From Paenibacillaceae bacterium (GTDB lineage: Bacteria > Bacillota > Bacilli > Paenibacillales > Paenibacillaceae), in NCBI GenBank assembly GCA_004134985.1, contig REGQ01000014.1:62001-126000 (forward strand): DNA of 64,000 bases. Direction: 5' to 3'. Positions 26,210-35,498 of the stretch are shown here, piece after piece. The notes beneath the pieces are model-generated. The model made no database searches. It saw only the letters and a list, made by a program, of their open reading frames with translations, and was not told where the DNA came from. Numbering within the stretch: position 1 is the first letter of the stretch; every line of letters begins with the position of its first letter. A program made the translations under genes and the position numbers.

Positions 26210-26286
26210 GCGCCCTTAGCTCAGCTGGATAGAGCGTTTGACTACGAATCAAAAGGCCGGGAGTTCGAATCTCTCAGGGCGCGCCA
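26210..26286 (+). tRNA. tRNA-Arg (anticodon ACG)
   Basis: Acceptor arms GCGCCCT and AGGGCGC pair. The loop around CTACGAA gives anticodon ACG, whose first base is normally converted to inosine by TadA. The CCA end is encoded. Only six bases separate it from the preceding tRNA-Gly. Confidence 0.97.
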
Positions 26287-26322
26287 TTTCCTTACAACCA
26301 AGCGGAAATGAAACATAAATCT

Positions 26323-26399
26323 CGGGACGTAGCTCAGCTTGGTAGAGCACCTGGTTTGGGACCAGGGGGTCGCATGTTCAAATCGTGTCGTCCCGACCA
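26323..26399 (+). tRNA. tRNA-Pro (anticodon TGG)
   Basis: Acceptor arms CGGGACG and CGTCCCG pair. The stem CTGG/CCAG encloses the loop TTTGGGA with anticodon TGG. The CCA end is encoded. Confidence 0.97.
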
Positions 26400-26408
26400 T
26401 TATAAAAT

Positions 26409-26482
26409 GCGGGTGTAGTTCAATGGTAGAACTTTAGCCTTCCAAGCTAATAGCGTGGGTTCGATTCCCATCACCCGCTCCA
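26409..26482 (+). tRNA. tRNA-Gly (anticodon TCC)
   Basis: Acceptor arms GCGGGTG and CACCCGC pair. The anticodon loop CTTCCAA gives TCC, the complement to the GCC isoacceptor at the head of the cluster. The CCA end is encoded. Confidence 0.97.
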
Positions 26483-26497
26483 TAATTTTCTAAGCCG

Positions 26498-26523
26498 AAA
26501 CCTTTTATATGAAGGTTTTTTTT
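26498..26523 (+). terminator. Rho-independent terminator of the tRNA cluster
   Basis: AAACCTT pairs with AAGGTTT across TTATATG and is followed by a run of T residues. It lies 15 bases after the last tRNA. Confidence 0.85.
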
Positions 26524-26584
26524 GTGTCGTTTTTTTACATACATCCACATGCGGCAGCTTTAAAAAAGCTGAAACCGCGATGAA

Positions 26585-26609
26585 GAGGACTCGTGAGAGT
26601 CCTTTTTTT
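26585..26609 (+). terminator. Second rho-independent terminator
   Basis: AGGACTC pairs with GAGTCCT around GTGA and is followed by seven T residues. It may back up the first terminator of the tRNA operon. Confidence 0.85.
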
Positions 26610-26673
26610 CAAATACACTACTGTCATTGAGAACGGCGTTGGTTACGAGTAAGATATGGTCTGCGGAGTGTTA

Positions 26674-26689
26674 TGTGATTTATTTCACA
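26674..26689. promoter_or_regulatory. Perfect Fnr/Crp-type box upstream of locus B
   Basis: TGTGATTTATTTCACA fits TGTGA-N6-TCACA with no mismatch. If the activator sits at -41.5, transcription would start near 26723. TATGAG at 26713-26718 is a weak but correctly spaced -10. The first gene downstream is the locus B kinase, 217 bases on. The same box precedes fnr and adhE. Confidence 0.6.
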
Positions 26690-26905
26690 ATACTTTCGTT
26701 GGTTTTTATTTTATGAGAATCTAAATAAATAACCAGTCTGCAAGGTGGTATATATGCTGTATACTGAAAGCACGAAATAACGGGCTGTGGACGGGCGCAT
26801 CCCGTGCGGGTCATGATACGAACATTATGTTATGAACATCACGTTATGAAGAACATGCACCCAACATCATGATAGACGATACGAGGGGGGATCAAGATTT
26901 CCATT

Positions 26906-28663
26906 TTGCCATTTACATTTCGTCATTCTCTATTTTTTCGATTGGCGTGCGTGCTGGCGGCCATGCTGATTCCTGTCGTCCTGATTGGCATAAATTTTTA
27001 TGCTGGCGGAGAGCAGGCGTTAAGACGGGAAATATCCGGCTCCATGGATTCGCGGTTGAATGCGAATTTACGATCTTTGGAGAAGGATGCAGAGCGGATT
27101 CAGATTTTGCAGTATGAGATGCTGAATGATACTTTTTTGAACAAGCTGGCGGTCATCCCCGATTCAATGAACGATTACGAGCAAAGCCAGGCAATATTGC
27201 AGGTCCAACAGCAGCTGTTTGCATTGAAGAACAGCAGTGTTCACATCGCGGATGTATGGGCTCATATTCCTTCGATCGGACAAACCGTCTCCGCTATGGA
27301 TGGCCCTGAAGCGGCGAATGGGCAGGAGCTGCGGACGATTATCGAACTGGAAAAGAAGAGCCCGGGCCGTACATTGTATTACTGGAACGGAGTGCCGCAT
27401 GTGCTGCTGCTGCATGAGGTGCCGGGTCTCTATGAAGGTGAGCATGCCTTGTATGCCATCGTGGCAGCGTTGTCTGCCGATGAGCTGCGGCGGTCGCTGG
27501 AGGAGCTTGATTCCAGCGAGTACAGCGGCTCGCTTCTGATCGATGTTGAGCATGGCTTTCTTGTGCAAACGAGAGGAGAAAAACCGGAGGCGGTAGGAGA
27601 ATGGATGGCTGCCTATGAAAGAGGGGCGCATGACGGGCTGCCCAAATTGGAGGAAACGATCAGTTACGGCAAAGGGAAGCAGCGGGTACTGCTGATGAGC
27701 CAGACGTCGGAAACGCTTGGTCTGACGCTCGCCCACTATATGCCTGAGCAGCAGCTCTTTCAGGATTTGCAGCGCTATAAGCACCTATTTTGGATTTTGA
27801 GCGGTTTATTCCTTGTATTTATTATCGTGCTCTGCATCGTGCTGTATCGCTCCATTCACCGTCCGCTGCTGCAGTTGCTGCGCGCATTCCGCAAAGTAGA
27901 AAAGGGGGATCTGAATGTGAGTTTGGCTGCGGGCTCGCGTGATGAGTTCGGTTATTTGTATCAAGGTTTCAATAAAATGTCCGAGCATTTGCTGGAGCTT
28001 ATTGAACAGGTATACAAGCAGCGCATTTTGGCGCAGCGTTCCGAACTGAAACAGCTGCAGTCACAGATTAATCCCCATTTTTTGTACAATAGCTATTTCA
28101 ATCTTTACAACATGCTGGCCGCTGAAGATTATGAAAGCGCTAAACATTTCGCTAACCAAATGGGCAGCTATCTGCGCTACATTACCCGTAATTCTTCGGA
28201 TGAAGCCCCGTTATATGAAGAGGCGCGGCATGCACGGATGTATGCGGAAATTCAGGAGCGCCGCTTCAGACTGCGTCTGCGCGTCGAGTATGGCGAAGTG
28301 CCGGAAGCTTACAAAGCGGTGATGGTACCCAGACTGGTGCTGCAGCCTCTTATCGAAAATGCTTTTGAGCATGCATTTGAGGAGGTGGAGGAGGGCGGCG
28401 TCCTGAAGGTGATGTTCGAGGAAGGCGAGGAAAGTCTGCTCATCCATATTTCGGACAATGGGCCATCTTTGCAGGAGGCGAAGCTGGCCAGCCTCGTCGC
28501 AGCACTGGCAGTCGAGTCGTCCTTCATAGAAACGACAGGCATCGTTAATATTCATCGGAGACTGCGGCTGAAGTATGGAGAACGGGGTGGTGTTCAGGTA
28601 AGACGGGGCAGATTGGGCGGGCTTGAAGTGACACTGGAAATATGGAAGGGGGAAGCAGGATGA
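26906..28663 (+). CDS. YesM-type sensor histidine kinase, locus B
   Basis: A 585-residue sensor with TM1 at about residues 9-29, an outside domain of some 260 residues, TM2 at about 294-315, HAMP, and a His_kinase domain with H391 in QINPHFLYN. The ATPase N-box is LIENAFEHAF and the G-box is DNGP. The start is unusual: the first standard codon is TTG 26906, 15 bases beyond the strong GAGGGGGG at 26883-26890. ATT 26897 would have ideal spacing, and no ATG is in frame. The stop overlaps the regulator start (ATGA at 28660). The G-box is shorter than in the other three kinases. Confidence 0.9.
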   Translation: MPFTFRHSLFFRLACVLAAMLIPVVLIGINFYAGGEQALRREISGSMDSRLNANLRSLEKDAERIQILQYEMLNDTFLNKLAVIPDSMNDYEQSQAILQVQQQLFALKNSSVHIADVWAHIPSIGQTVSAMDGPEAANGQELRTIIELEKKSPGRTLYYWNGVPHVLLLHEVPGLYEGEHALYAIVAALSADELRRSLEELDSSEYSGSLLIDVEHGFLVQTRGEKPEAVGEWMAAYERGAHDGLPKLEETISYGKGKQRVLLMSQTSETLGLTLAHYMPEQQLFQDLQRYKHLFWILSGLFLVFIIVLCIVLYRSIHRPLLQLLRAFRKVEKGDLNVSLAAGSRDEFGYLYQGFNKMSEHLLELIEQVYKQRILAQRSELKQLQSQINPHFLYNSYFNLYNMLAAEDYESAKHFANQMGSYLRYITRNSSDEAPLYEEARHARMYAEIQERRFRLRLRVEYGEVPEAYKAVMVPRLVLQPLIENAFEHAFEEVEEGGVLKVMFEEGEESLLIHISDNGPSLQEAKLASLVAALAVESSFIETTGIVNIHRRLRLKYGERGGVQVRRGRLGGLEVTLEIWKGEAG

Positions 28664-30291
28664 TCCGATTGCTGATCGTTGATGATGAACCGGATATTAC
28701 AGACGGAATTTATACACTTTTGAAGGAAAATTCTTCATTCGAACGCGACGTGTACAAAGCGTACTCCGGCAAGTCGGCGCTGGAGTGGCTCCGCAGAGGC
28801 AAGTTTGATATCGTCGTGACCGATATACGAATGCCGGGGATGAATGGAATTGAACTGCACAGTCAAATTCGGAGGCTGTGGCCCAGGTGCAAGGTTATTT
28901 TTCTGACGGGGCACAGTGAGTTTGATTATGTATATGAGGCGATCAGCCACGACAATACGAAATACTTGTTGAAGACTGAGGGCCATGACACGATTATGGG
29001 AGCGGTGGAGCAGGCGGTACGGGAGATTCGCTCGGAGCTTCATATTGAAGGACTAGTGGTGCAGGCTATGCAGCAACTGGAGCAGACACAGCCATTGCTG
29101 CAAAACGAGCTGCTGCTGGGGCTGTTGAACGGCGATGCAGAAGCTCTTTCCGGTCGTGAACGACAATTCGCTGAGCTTGGACTGCAGCTCGACGCCAGTC
29201 GCCCAGTGCTGCTGATGTTCGGCAAGCTTGGCGGGGAAGTGCAGCAGCCACGGCATACGCCGGCACAGCTTCATACGGGAATGAAGGTCATAACGACCCG
29301 CTACGCAAGCCCGCATCTGGTCATTGCGCTTGTGCGACTGGATCGGGAAACGTATGCCTGGCTTGCGCAAGGCTTGCACGAACGCAGCGAGGAGGAGCGA
29401 GCGAGTGCGGTGGAAGAGGAGCATCTGCAAATGCAGGAGTTTGCGGAAAATGCATCTGAGGCATGTCTGGAATCCTTTGGGCTGCCCTTGTCCTTGACGC
29501 TTGACCGGCAAGCCTGCGATTGGTATGAGATTGCAGACCGGGCGGCAATGCTCAGGCGTGAATTAAAGCTGAGCGGCCATGGTGCGAGAGATGAAGGAGG
29601 CGGCTTGCTAAGCGTCTCCTGGAATGAAAATGCCGCTGCGATGGAGCGAACATCCAGAAAGCTTGGCCGCCTGGAGCAGATGCTTGAAAACGGGCAGTCT
29701 GATGCATTTGCTACCGGGCTGACAGGTTTACTGGAGGGTAGCGCTGCCACACCTCAAATGCACGAATTTGTGCATCATTCGCTTTCGCTGCTATTGCTGC
29801 GGCATTTGCATCGGCATAATCTGCATGAACGGCTGATGAACCGCTTTGACCTGACAGCATTGCTGCGCATGCAGATCGGCGGGGATACGCAGGAGATGCT
29901 GGACTATTTCAGACAAGCGGCGGCGGCGGTGTTCGAGCAGCATACCCGAGATCAGCGCGGCCGGTCGGATGATGTGATCGCATCAGTCAAACGCTATATT
30001 CATGATCATCTGGGGGAGGATATCTCGCTCGTGAGACTGGCGGAGGAGGTGGATCTGAATCCGTCCTACCTGTCGCGTTTGTTCAAGCAAGCGACAGGCA
30101 AAAACCTGCTCGCCTATATACATGATACAAAGCTGGGCGAGGCAGAGCGGCTGCTTGTCCATTCCCCGATGAAAATCCACGAGATCAGTCAGTGGCTTGG
30201 CTTTGTCTCCCCCTCTCACTTCACACGCTTCTTTAAAAAACATGCAGGCTGCACACCGCTCGAATTCAGGGAGCGCTCAGAAGCAACCTGA
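28660..30291 (+). CDS. YesN-type response regulator with AraC output domain, locus B
   Basis: A 543-residue regulator from ATG 28660, coupled to the kinase by ATGA overlap (GGGGGAAGCAGG ribosome site). The receiver has D55 in VTDIRMPG and K105, but the conserved proline after that lysine is replaced by threonine (LLKTEG), unlike the other three regulators in the window. The C-terminal AraC domain reads ISLVRLAEEVDLNPSYLSRLF and IHEISQWLGFVSPSHFTRFFKK. It probably activates the binding-protein and permease genes that follow. Confidence 0.92.
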   Translation: MIRLLIVDDEPDITDGIYTLLKENSSFERDVYKAYSGKSALEWLRRGKFDIVVTDIRMPGMNGIELHSQIRRLWPRCKVIFLTGHSEFDYVYEAISHDNTKYLLKTEGHDTIMGAVEQAVREIRSELHIEGLVVQAMQQLEQTQPLLQNELLLGLLNGDAEALSGRERQFAELGLQLDASRPVLLMFGKLGGEVQQPRHTPAQLHTGMKVITTRYASPHLVIALVRLDRETYAWLAQGLHERSEEERASAVEEEHLQMQEFAENASEACLESFGLPLSLTLDRQACDWYEIADRAAMLRRELKLSGHGARDEGGGLLSVSWNENAAAMERTSRKLGRLEQMLENGQSDAFATGLTGLLEGSAATPQMHEFVHHSLSLLLLRHLHRHNLHERLMNRFDLTALLRMQIGGDTQEMLDYFRQAAAAVFEQHTRDQRGRSDDVIASVKRYIHDHLGEDISLVRLAEEVDLNPSYLSRLFKQATGKNLLAYIHDTKLGEAERLLVHSPMKIHEISQWLGFVSPSHFTRFFKKHAGCTPLEFRERSEAT

Positions 30292-30476
30292 TCGGATTGT
30301 TCGAGCAGGCGGATGAGGAAGCTCAAATATCCCCTCCGCTAAGTGGATGTCAAAAATTGATAAGGCAAAGTAAAGAAACGGGCGGTACCGCGAAGCCGCT
30401 CTTTCTTTTATACTTTTCGTATGCGCTTACAACATATCGCTTAACGTCAGGATGCATCATTGGAGGGGGAAACGTC

Positions 30477-32180
30477 ATGAGAAAATGGAAATGGAATAAC
30501 ACGCTTCTTGTTTTCATCGCTATGCTGCTTGTATTTTCAGCAGGCTGCAGCAGTGAAGGCGGCAACAACACGAAAACGGAGGCACCCACGACAGAAGGAA
30601 GCGAGGGAGGCGGGGAGAATAGCATTGCTGAAGCGCCGCTTGGCAAGTATGCACAAACAGTTGAAGTTACCACGGCACGGGGATTGCCGCCTTCGCTCAA
30701 ATTTATGCCGGGAGACAGCATCGACAACAACATCTGGTATCGCGACTATTTAGAGGAGTTAAATATCAAGCTGGTTAACGAGTGGAGTGTGCCACAGGCG
30801 CAGCTGGAGCAAAAGATGAATGTGACAATTGCCTCCGGCAAAATTCCTGATATTCTCGCTGTATCCGCTAACGAGTTGAAACGATTGATCGATGCGGACA
30901 TGGTGGAGGATCTGTCGGAGGTCTTTGAGAAATATGCCAGCGAAACAACCAAGCGGGTGCTCACCAATGATGGCGGCAGCGGCATGCAGGCAGCAACTTA
31001 TGAAGGCCGCCTGCTGGCATTGCCGAAGGTTGGCTTTACCGGAACCGGTGCGCGCATGCTGTGGATTCGTCAGGATTGGCTGGATAAGACAGGGCTTGCC
31101 CCTCCGCAATCGATGGAGGATGTCATGCGCATTGCCGAAGCATTTTCGAAGGATGATCCGGATGGGAATGGACAGCAGGATACGCTTGGCCTGGGCGGTA
31201 TTGACAAGGGAACGGTTTCGATGAAAGGGTTCTTTGAAAGCTATCATGCATACCCTGGATTTTGGCTTAAAAATGATGCGGGCGAGCTGGTGTATGGCGA
31301 TGTGCAGCCCGAGGTGAAGCTGGCGCTGGAGAAGCTGCAGGAGATGTTTAAGTCAGGGTTGCTTGATCCGGAATTTGCTGTCAAGGATACCGCCAAAGCC
31401 TATGAGCTGATTGCCGCCAACAAGGTGGGGATGTTCTACGGCGGGGAAGGCGCAGTCTGGTGGCCGCTAACTGACCATTACAAAAAGGACAAAGTGGACT
31501 GGCGGCCTTATATGCTCGTATCGCATGACGGTCAACCGGCGAAAACTGCGGGCGCCGTTCCGATTAATGGCTACTTCGTTGTCCGCAAAGGATTTGCAAA
31601 CCCGGAGGCGCTAGTCAAATTAATGAACTTTGGCATCGAAAAGCAATACGGACCGGAAGGAAGGCTGGAGAAATACTGGTATGCCGGAGAAAACAACGAA
31701 ATTGCGGTATCCAGCTATGCGGCGGTCATCGCCAATGACCCGCTGGAGCTGATTGACATTCACCGTGGAGTTCAGGCATCCTTCGATGCCGGCCAATATG
31801 TAGACAGCCCGATTGCGGATGTGAAGCGCCACTATGAGCTGAGTCAGAAATTTCTGGACGGTACATTCAGCGACATTAAAGATGAAGGGGAAGCTTGGTC
31901 TTCCTACAAGTGGGCGGGGCAGGGAAGCGGAATGAACATGGTCAGCAATTATGTGAGGGACGGTCTATACCTGATTGATGAATATTCCGGTCCGAGCACG
32001 CCGACCATGACTGCGAAGAAAAGCACGCTGGACAAAATGAGAGATGAGGTATTCACCAAAATCATCATGGGACAGGCGGAAGTGGACACATTCGACCGGT
32101 TTGTCGACGATTGGAAAAAGCTTGGCGGCAACGACATCACCCGTGAAGTGAATGAATGGTACGAAGCGAAACAGCAGTGA
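30477..32180 (+). CDS. Extracellular substrate-binding lipoprotein (LipO/LplA type), locus B
   Basis: A 567-residue protein from ATG 30477, which follows GGAGGGGGAAACGTC. Signal peptide: basic MRKWKW, hydrophobic core, lipobox FSAGC with lipidated C24. Its length, well above the 420-residue norm for CUT1 binding proteins, fits the LipO/LplA subgroup that travels with LplB/YtcP permeases and often handles oligosaccharides from plant polymers. A run of Gly/Glu/Thr forms the linker after the cysteine. The ligand is unknown. Confidence 0.9.
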   Translation: MRKWKWNNTLLVFIAMLLVFSAGCSSEGGNNTKTEAPTTEGSEGGGENSIAEAPLGKYAQTVEVTTARGLPPSLKFMPGDSIDNNIWYRDYLEELNIKLVNEWSVPQAQLEQKMNVTIASGKIPDILAVSANELKRLIDADMVEDLSEVFEKYASETTKRVLTNDGGSGMQAATYEGRLLALPKVGFTGTGARMLWIRQDWLDKTGLAPPQSMEDVMRIAEAFSKDDPDGNGQQDTLGLGGIDKGTVSMKGFFESYHAYPGFWLKNDAGELVYGDVQPEVKLALEKLQEMFKSGLLDPEFAVKDTAKAYELIAANKVGMFYGGEGAVWWPLTDHYKKDKVDWRPYMLVSHDGQPAKTAGAVPINGYFVVRKGFANPEALVKLMNFGIEKQYGPEGRLEKYWYAGENNEIAVSSYAAVIANDPLELIDIHRGVQASFDAGQYVDSPIADVKRHYELSQKFLDGTFSDIKDEGEAWSSYKWAGQGSGMNMVSNYVRDGLYLIDEYSGPSTPTMTAKKSTLDKMRDEVFTKIIMGQAEVDTFDRFVDDWKKLGGNDITREVNEWYEAKQQ

Positions 32181-32316
32181 GACGCCTTACGTTAAAGCAG
32201 CTGCGAGAATCGGCAATTGAGCCAAGACAAAGACGCAGGCCAAAGCCAAGCCTGGACGAGAACGCCGACCAATTCTAGAGGCGCCCCGACTTCCGTACAG
32301 AGCGTTTCGAAAGAGG

Positions 32317-32338
32317 GCGCCAGAGTTAGCCCTGGCGC
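32317..32338 (+). terminator. Intercistronic hairpin after the locus B binding-protein gene
   Basis: GCGCCAG (32317-32323) pairs with CTGGCGC (32332-32338) around eight bases, with no T-run after it. As in locus A, it lies between binding-protein and permease genes and may tune their relative expression. Confidence 0.5.
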
Positions 32339-32375
32339 TCTGACTTTGCCGATATGAGAGGAGGGTACTGCGACA

Positions 32376-33314
32376 ATGAAGAGCAGACTAACACCAATAT
32401 TGCAGCACAGATCAACAACGATAACAACCTTCAAAAAGCATCTGCCGCTCCATCTGATGCTTTTGCCTGGCATCGTCTTTCTTATACTGTTTCATTACGT
32501 GCCGATGACCGGTATCGTCATTGCCTTCCAGCAATTTATCCCGTCGCGTGGTTTTTTCGGCTCGGAGTGGGTCGGCTGGAGCAATTTTGAGTATGTTCTT
32601 CATCTGCCCGGAACAGGGCAAGTATTGTGGAATACCGTCTATATTGCCTTTTTAAAAATTGTGTTTGGCCAACTTGCCCCGATCATTACCGCGCTGCTGC
32701 TCAATGAGGTCAGGAAGTCAGCTATTAAACGAACCGTGCAAACACTGATTTACCTGCCGCATTTTCTGTCATGGGTCATCCTGGGCGGGATTATGATCGA
32801 TATTTTGTCCCCGTCTCAGGGGCTGGTCAATGATGTGTTGCGCTGGATCGGACTGGAGCCTATTTTTTTTCTGGGCAATGAAAAGATTTTTCCCTACGTG
32901 CTAGTCGTCTCCGATGTTTGGAAGGAGTTTGGCTTCGGGACAATCGTATACCTGGCTGCCTTGACGAGCATTGATCCCACACTGTATGAAGCGGCAATTG
33001 TCGATGGGGCCGGCAGATGGCGGCAGACATTTCATGTCACCCTTCCCGGCATGCTGCCGATTGTGGTGCTGCTTGCAACACTCAGTCTCGGCAATGTGCT
33101 GAATGCAGGGTTTGATCAGGTATTTAATCTATACAGCTCGCTTGTTTACAGTACCGGGGATATTCTGGATACCTTCGTTTACCGGCTGGGACTTATCGAT
33201 GCACAGTACGCAGTAGCGACGGCTGTTGGTTTGTTCAAATCGGTCGTATCGCTCATATTTATCGGTGTCTCTTATTGGGCGGCAGTTCGCTTTGCAGGCT
33301 ACCGGATTTTTTGA
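32376..33314 (+). CDS. LplB-type sugar ABC transporter permease, locus B
   Basis: A 312-residue permease with six predicted helices beginning near residue 28 (LMLLPGIVFLILFHYVPMTG). It has the LplB hallmark FxxFxPSRGFFGSEWVGWSNF after TM1 and the coupling loop EAAIVDGAGRWRQTFHVTLP. It partners the permease at 33353 and relies on a shared ATPase encoded elsewhere. GAGAGGAGGGTACTGCGACA precedes the start. Confidence 0.92.
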   Translation: MKSRLTPILQHRSTTITTFKKHLPLHLMLLPGIVFLILFHYVPMTGIVIAFQQFIPSRGFFGSEWVGWSNFEYVLHLPGTGQVLWNTVYIAFLKIVFGQLAPIITALLLNEVRKSAIKRTVQTLIYLPHFLSWVILGGIMIDILSPSQGLVNDVLRWIGLEPIFFLGNEKIFPYVLVVSDVWKEFGFGTIVYLAALTSIDPTLYEAAIVDGAGRWRQTFHVTLPGMLPIVVLLATLSLGNVLNAGFDQVFNLYSSLVYSTGDILDTFVYRLGLIDAQYAVATAVGLFKSVVSLIFIGVSYWAAVRFAGYRIF

Positions 33315-33352
33315 CCAAACAAGAAGAATACGCTTGAGACAGGAGAGTTCCC

Positions 33353-34249
33353 ATGCATTTACATGAATCTTTCAGCCGCAAACTGTTCCTGGTCTGCAAC
33401 AATTTGTTTCTGCTGCTGCTGGCTGCGGTTTGTCTGCTTCCGCTCATTAATGTATTTGCGGTATCCTTCAGCTCCAGCGCTGCCGCAACTGCTGGTGCTG
33501 TAAAGCTGTGGCCCGTTGATTTCACATTGAGCTCCTATCGCTATGCACTCGGCAAGCCGGAGTTTATGCAATCTTTTTTCGTATCGGTTGTGCGGGTTGC
33601 TGCAGGGACTGCGATCAGTCTGCTGCTTGTCATCTTATCTGCCTACCCGCTGTCCAAGGAAGCTCGGGATTTTCCGATGCGCACATTTTATGTCTGGCTG
33701 TTTTTTCTCACAATGCTGTTTAGCGGTGGACTAATTCCCATGTACATGACCATTCGCACGTACGGCATGCTGGACACGATATGGGCATTGGTGCTGCCTG
33801 GTGCGGTTGCAGTGTTCAACATCGTGCTGCTGCTGAATTTCTTTCGCGGCTTGCCAAAGGAAATCCAGGAAGCGGCGTTCGTGGATGGAAGCACGCACTG
33901 GCAATTGCTGTGGCGGATTATGGTGCCGATCTCCAAGCCGGCGCTTGCCACTATTCTGTTGTTCACATGTGTCGGACAATGGAATTCCTGGTTTGATGGA
34001 CTGATCTATATGAACTCGCCGAGCAACTACCCGCTGCAGACATATTTGCAAACGCTGGTTGCCAATACGGAGCTTTTTTTGCAGGGGGGCAATCTGACCG
34101 CCGAGGATATGAAGGTGCTGGCGGAGGTGTCTGACCGCACGACCAAAGCTTCCCAGATTTTTCTGGCATCGCTGCCGGTGCTTGTTTTGTATCCGTTTCT
34201 GCAAAAGTATTTTATGAAGGGAATCGTGCTTGGCAGTGTGAAAGGCTGA
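33353..34249 (+). CDS. YtcP/LplC-type sugar ABC transporter permease, locus B
   Basis: A 298-residue permease with six helices, the YtcP-type segment MLFSGGLIPMYM and the coupling loop EAAFVDGSTHWQLLWRIMVP. It ends in GIVLGSVKG, the typical C-terminus. The ribosome site is CAGGAGAG. It is the last importer gene of locus B, and no enzyme gene follows directly. The next gene is a LacI-family regulator with its own start region 170 bases on. Confidence 0.92.
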   Translation: MHLHESFSRKLFLVCNNLFLLLLAAVCLLPLINVFAVSFSSSAAATAGAVKLWPVDFTLSSYRYALGKPEFMQSFFVSVVRVAAGTAISLLLVILSAYPLSKEARDFPMRTFYVWLFFLTMLFSGGLIPMYMTIRTYGMLDTIWALVLPGAVAVFNIVLLLNFFRGLPKEIQEAAFVDGSTHWQLLWRIMVPISKPALATILLFTCVGQWNSWFDGLIYMNSPSNYPLQTYLQTLVANTELFLQGGNLTAEDMKVLAEVSDRTTKASQIFLASLPVLVLYPFLQKYFMKGIVLGSVKG

Positions 34250-34425
34250 TTCCTTGTCGCATCTCCTGTTATCGTTGCTTGTAGTGCGCCTTGATGCGTA
34301 TTAAGATGAGCAGGGAGACAGAGGACGTACGAAAGATACGGAATTGGCCGGAGGCGCGCAAGCTTGACACATGCAATTCGCCACGCTATCGTTGACATTA
34401 TAAGGACTTGGCAAGGAGAATGATG

Positions 34426-35427
34426 ATGGCAACGAGAGATGATGTGGCGAAGCATGCCGGTGTATCGGTAGCGGTCGTATCCTATGTAATCAATAATAAG
34501 GATAATGTGAAGGAAGCGACGCGCCAGAAGGTGCTGAGGGCGATCGCTGAGCTTGGCTATAATCCGAACCTGACTGCGCGTAGTCTGAAGACAAAACGAA
34601 CCGGCCAATTCGGTGTGCTGTTCAACAGCTTGAGCAACCCGTTTGAAACAGGAATTGCACTTGGGCTGGAGGAGCGGGCCAGACAATTCGGCCATTCATT
34701 GATCTTTCAAACGTATGTGCGGAGCGAGGAAGAAAAGCTGAAAATGATATTTATGGGTCGTACCGACGGACTCATTCTGATGGGCCAGAGCTTGAGTGAG
34801 GAGACGATCTCCCATTTTGCCCAACTGGATGTACCAGTTTATTCGATTACCTCGCCAGTCAACCCTTCTTCTCATGTACGTTATATCGATATTGATTGGC
34901 ACGAAGCGATGATGCGTCTGATCGGACATCTCAAGGAGCAGGGCCATTCACGAATCGGGTTTATGGGTCATGTGGAGGAGGATCATCCTCTTCATCCCAG
35001 ATATACTCATTTTCGCAATGCGATGCGGGAATTAGAGCTTGAATTTCCTGAGGAAGCGCTCCTGCAGGCTGCGGGGAGTCTCGAAACCGCCTACACGACG
35101 ATGTCCAATCGTTTAGCGCATTCTGGGAATCTACCATTTACCGCGATTATTTGTGCCAATGGTTTGATGGGAATCGGTGTAATGTCGGCGTGCAAGGATC
35201 ATGGCTTAACGGTTCCACAGGATTTGTCCGTTGCGGCCTGCGAGGATATTCTAATGGCATCCCATACGACACCGGGGTTGACGACGCTCTACTTCCCGCG
35301 CAGAGATGCAGGATTCCAAACGATAGATATGCTGTTGGATCAGGTGAATAACGGCAGCAAGACGGTTAATAGCATGTTAGATGTTGGATTGACCATCCGC
35401 GGTTCTACCAGAACAGTGAGAGGGTAA
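34426..35427 (+). CDS. LacI-family transcriptional regulator
   Basis: A 333-residue regulator. Three ATGs stand in tandem, and the third (34426) is seven bases after AAGGAG and gives the canonical opening ATRDDVAKHAGVSVAVVSYVIN of a LacI helix-turn-helix. The hinge helix with LNPNLTARSLK-like sequence leads to a periplasmic-binding-type effector domain to the C-terminus (QFGVLFNSLSNPFE start). Central-CG operators of LacI type lie just downstream, at the promoter of the dioxygenase gene (35483-35564), which is therefore the predicted target. The effector is unknown. Confidence 0.92.
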   Translation: MATRDDVAKHAGVSVAVVSYVINNKDNVKEATRQKVLRAIAELGYNPNLTARSLKTKRTGQFGVLFNSLSNPFETGIALGLEERARQFGHSLIFQTYVRSEEEKLKMIFMGRTDGLILMGQSLSEETISHFAQLDVPVYSITSPVNPSSHVRYIDIDWHEAMMRLIGHLKEQGHSRIGFMGHVEEDHPLHPRYTHFRNAMRELELEFPEEALLQAAGSLETAYTTMSNRLAHSGNLPFTAIICANGLMGIGVMSACKDHGLTVPQDLSVAACEDILMASHTTPGLTTLYFPRRDAGFQTIDMLLDQVNNGSKTVNSMLDVGLTIRGSTRTVRG

Positions 35428-35469
35428 ATCCGTCCAGTGTGCAGCCTTTCAAAGGAAGGCAAAAAACAG

Positions 35470-35498
35470 TTGAAATATCGAATTTACTCGTGTAAAAT
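35470..35498 (+). promoter_or_regulatory. Promoter of the second dioxygenase gene
   Basis: TTGAAA (35470-35475) and TAAAAT (35493-35498) are separated by 17 bases. The LacI-type operator at 35483-35496 covers the spacer and -10, predicting repression. Confidence 0.65.

Larger units (their letters stand above)
26483..26905. other. Regulatory gap between the tRNA cluster and sugar locus B
   Basis: It holds two terminators (26498-26523 and 26585-26609), a perfect TGTGA-N6-TCACA box (26674-26689) and, nearer the kinase, a short palindrome ATGTTATGAACAT (about 26828-26840). No gene is supported. Confidence 0.6.
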
